This document shows, piece by piece, positions 62,380 to 64,000 of a stretch of 64,000 nucleotides of DNA; the stretch's first letter is position 1; each line of letters begins with the position of its first letter. The stretch covers positions 868,001 through 932,000 of the forward strand of contig NZ_FQUQ01000002.1 in NCBI RefSeq assembly GCF_900129215.1, read 5' to 3'. The notes beneath the pieces were generated by a model that saw only the letters and a program-made list of their open reading frames with translations, had not been told where the DNA came from and made no database searches. Source of the DNA: Pedobacter caeni. GTDB lineage: Bacteria > Bacteroidota > Bacteroidia > Sphingobacteriales > Sphingobacteriaceae. Made by a program: the position numbers and the translations under genes.

Positions 62380-64000
62380 ATGTTCAGATTAAACCTTAAG
62401 ATCGCTTTGCGTAACCTTTGGAAATACAAAGGATATACTGCAATCAATATTGTTGGATTATCTATTGGATTGGCGGGTTGCCTGCTGATTTTCATTTTCC
62501 TGAAATTTCAGCTGAGCTTTGACAAGAGCGAAGAAAAAAGGGACCGGATTTACAGGGTTGTTTCTTCATGGGTATATCCGGAAGGAGAGTTTTTTACCAG
62601 TGGGGTTCCGATTCCCCTGATTCCGGCAATGCGGAATGATTTCTCTGAATTTGAGAAAGTTGCTGCTGTTCATCAGGGTGGAGGCATTTTGAAAATCAGG
62701 AATGAAGAAGGTGGTGCTGATATTAAATTAAAACAGGACATTTTCTATGTAGAACCTCAGTTTTTTGAGATTTTTAAAATTGAATGGCTTTCCGGAAAAC
62801 CGGAACAGGCGCTGTCGCAGCCAAATATGGTGACGCTTTCGGAAAAGACAGCGGTAAAATACTTTGGAAACTGGAGAAATGCAATTGGTAAAAGTATCCG
62901 CTACGACAATAAGGCCGATTATAAGGTGACAGGAGTTTTTAAGGATTTTCCGGAGAACAGCAGTTTTCCCTTTAAGGTTGTCTTTTCTTATGCTTCTTTT
63001 GATGATAAATTCGGTAAAGAATGGGGCTGGGTAACAAACAGATCAGAAGGTTATGGTTTATTGAAAGAAGGACTGAAGCCTGCCGATCTGGACAAACCAT
63101 TGAAACAGTTTATCGATAAACATTACACGGAGAAGTCGCCAGCCAAAGAGAAACATTATTTTCAACCGCTTTCTGAAGTACACCATGACGCACGCTATAG
63201 TAATTTCAGGTACAAAACGGTGGCTTATAAAGAACTGATTGGTCTGGGGGTAATTGGGCTTTTTCTACTGATTACCGCATGCATCAACTTTGTCAATCTG
63301 GCTACTGCACAAGCAATCAGCCGCTCTAAAGAAGTCGGGATCAGAAAGGTTATGGGAAGCAGAAGGAAGCAACTCATTGTGCAATTTCTCAGTGAAACCG
63401 CTTTAATAACCCTGATTTCTTTGGGTTTTGCCTGTGTGCTGACAGAGTTGGTCATTCCTAAGATGGAAAGTTTGATGGAGATAAATGTCTCTTTTCATCT
63501 TTTTACCGAGCCGGTTATTTTTGTGTTTATGTTCATTTTGATCGTATCGGTGAGTTTCCTTGCAGGACTTTACCCTGCCTTGATCATGTCAGGATTTAGT
63601 CCGGCATTAGCGATAAAGAATAAGATCAGCTCGGCCAGTGCAGGTGGATTGGGATTGAGGAAGGTCCTGGTGGTTGCACAATTTGCCATTACCGCAGTCT
63701 TGATTATTGCTACACTGGTGGTGGTCAGGCAGATGGAGTATATGAGGGAGAAATCTCTTGGATTCGATACAAAAGCAATTTCCATGGTCAATATTCCAGG
63801 AGATAGCCTCAGCAGATTGAAATATGAACCACTTAGAGAGCGGTTGCTTCAATTACCTGGAGTGCATGATATCAGTCTTACAAGTGCGGCGCCAATTTCG
63901 TCCGGTAACAGAACGATCAGTTTTAAATACGACCGTCGTCCTGAAGATGAGAAGACTCAGTTGAACATCAAAATGGCAGATGAAAACTACCTGAAGACTT
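62380..64000 (+). CDS. FtsX/MacB-type ABC permease, paralogue 5 (partial, cut by window end)
   Basis: Starts at ATG 62380 with MFRLNLKIALRNLWKYKGYTAINIVGLSIGLAG and runs open to the window edge (540 codons visible). The first TM module includes RSKEVGIRKVMGSRRKQLIVQFLSETALITL, and the second half is entered at LGLRKVLVVAQFAITAVLIIA. The periplasmic domain is different again. It is 20 bp after paralogue 4, so the array continues beyond the window. Confidence 0.88.
   Translation, partial: MFRLNLKIALRNLWKYKGYTAINIVGLSIGLAGCLLIFIFLKFQLSFDKSEEKRDRIYRVVSSWVYPEGEFFTSGVPIPLIPAMRNDFSEFEKVAAVHQGGGILKIRNEEGGADIKLKQDIFYVEPQFFEIFKIEWLSGKPEQALSQPNMVTLSEKTAVKYFGNWRNAIGKSIRYDNKADYKVTGVFKDFPENSSFPFKVVFSYASFDDKFGKEWGWVTNRSEGYGLLKEGLKPADLDKPLKQFIDKHYTEKSPAKEKHYFQPLSEVHHDARYSNFRYKTVAYKELIGLGVIGLFLLITACINFVNLATAQAISRSKEVGIRKVMGSRRKQLIVQFLSETALITLISLGFACVLTELVIPKMESLMEINVSFHLFTEPVIFVFMFILIVSVSFLAGLYPALIMSGFSPALAIKNKISSASAGGLGLRKVLVVAQFAITAVLIIATLVVVRQMEYMREKSLGFDTKAISMVNIPGDSLSRLKYEPLRERLLQLPGVHDISLTSAAPISSGNRTISFKYDRRPEDEKTQLNIKMADENYLKT

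Overview
The window reads as chromosomal DNA of a Bacteroidota member, most likely a Pedobacter-like Sphingobacteriaceae. The signs are a SusC/SusD pair, a Bacteroidota-type (subtype iii) type VI secretion system, lipoproteins with Bacteroidota-style lipoboxes, TAnnTTTG-type -7 promoter boxes, weak Shine-Dalgarno sites and moderate, AT-leaning composition. The genus is inferred from gene style, not from a marker gene. No rRNA, tRNA, CRISPR array, transposase or phage gene was seen.

Layout. 1-5.8 kb: the tail of a polysaccharide-utilisation locus (SusC C-terminus, SusD lipoprotein, secreted beta-helix protein with a PDZ domain), a secreted trypsin-like protease and a flavodoxin-fold oxidoreductase. 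6.1-23.3 kb: a type VI secretion cluster with baseplate genes tssK, tssG, tssF and tssE, membrane-complex genes tssN, tssO-like, a PKD protein and tssR, the ClpV ATPase, sheath genes tssB and tssC, and four hcp genes in an A-B-A-B arrangement. No VgrG, PAAR or obvious effector lies in the window. 23.3-31.8 kb: mixed housekeeping and regulatory genes, including a LysR gene next to a frameshifted YeiH-type exporter, a thioesterase, a DinB-like protein, a secreted WrbA-RidA fusion divergent from an AraC regulator, DUF983, GtrA and a CDP-alcohol phosphatidyltransferase.

32.0-42.4 kb is a sulfur block. A SAM-I riboswitch precedes a cysteine desulfurase. After a convergent metallophosphoesterase gene, a six-gene assimilatory sulfate operon follows: sulfite reductase with a HEPN-like tail, SUMT, a precorrin-2 dehydrogenase/TSUP transporter fusion, cysH, cysD and cysN. 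Its leader encodes an 18-residue peptide ending HCMCR, followed by mutually exclusive antiterminator and terminator stems, which looks like cysteine-responsive attenuation. 42.5-45 kb holds two DJ-1/PfpI-type genes, a 52-bp tandem repeat array and two related 93-nt hairpin elements whose stems differ by compensating base changes. 45.0-47.7 kb carries glgA and glgC.

47.7-64 kb is one regulatory and export module. A histidine kinase and an NtrC-type sigma-54 activator are divergent from an operon with a well-placed -24/-12 promoter. That operon encodes a HlyD-like adaptor, a MacB/LolD-type ATPase and at least five tandem FtsX/MacB-type permease paralogues, the last cut by the window edge.

The points most worth a second look are the covarying hairpin pair, the HCMCR attenuator, the sigma-54/NtrC permease array, the conserved box 60 bp upstream of both hcp pairs, and three gene fusions.
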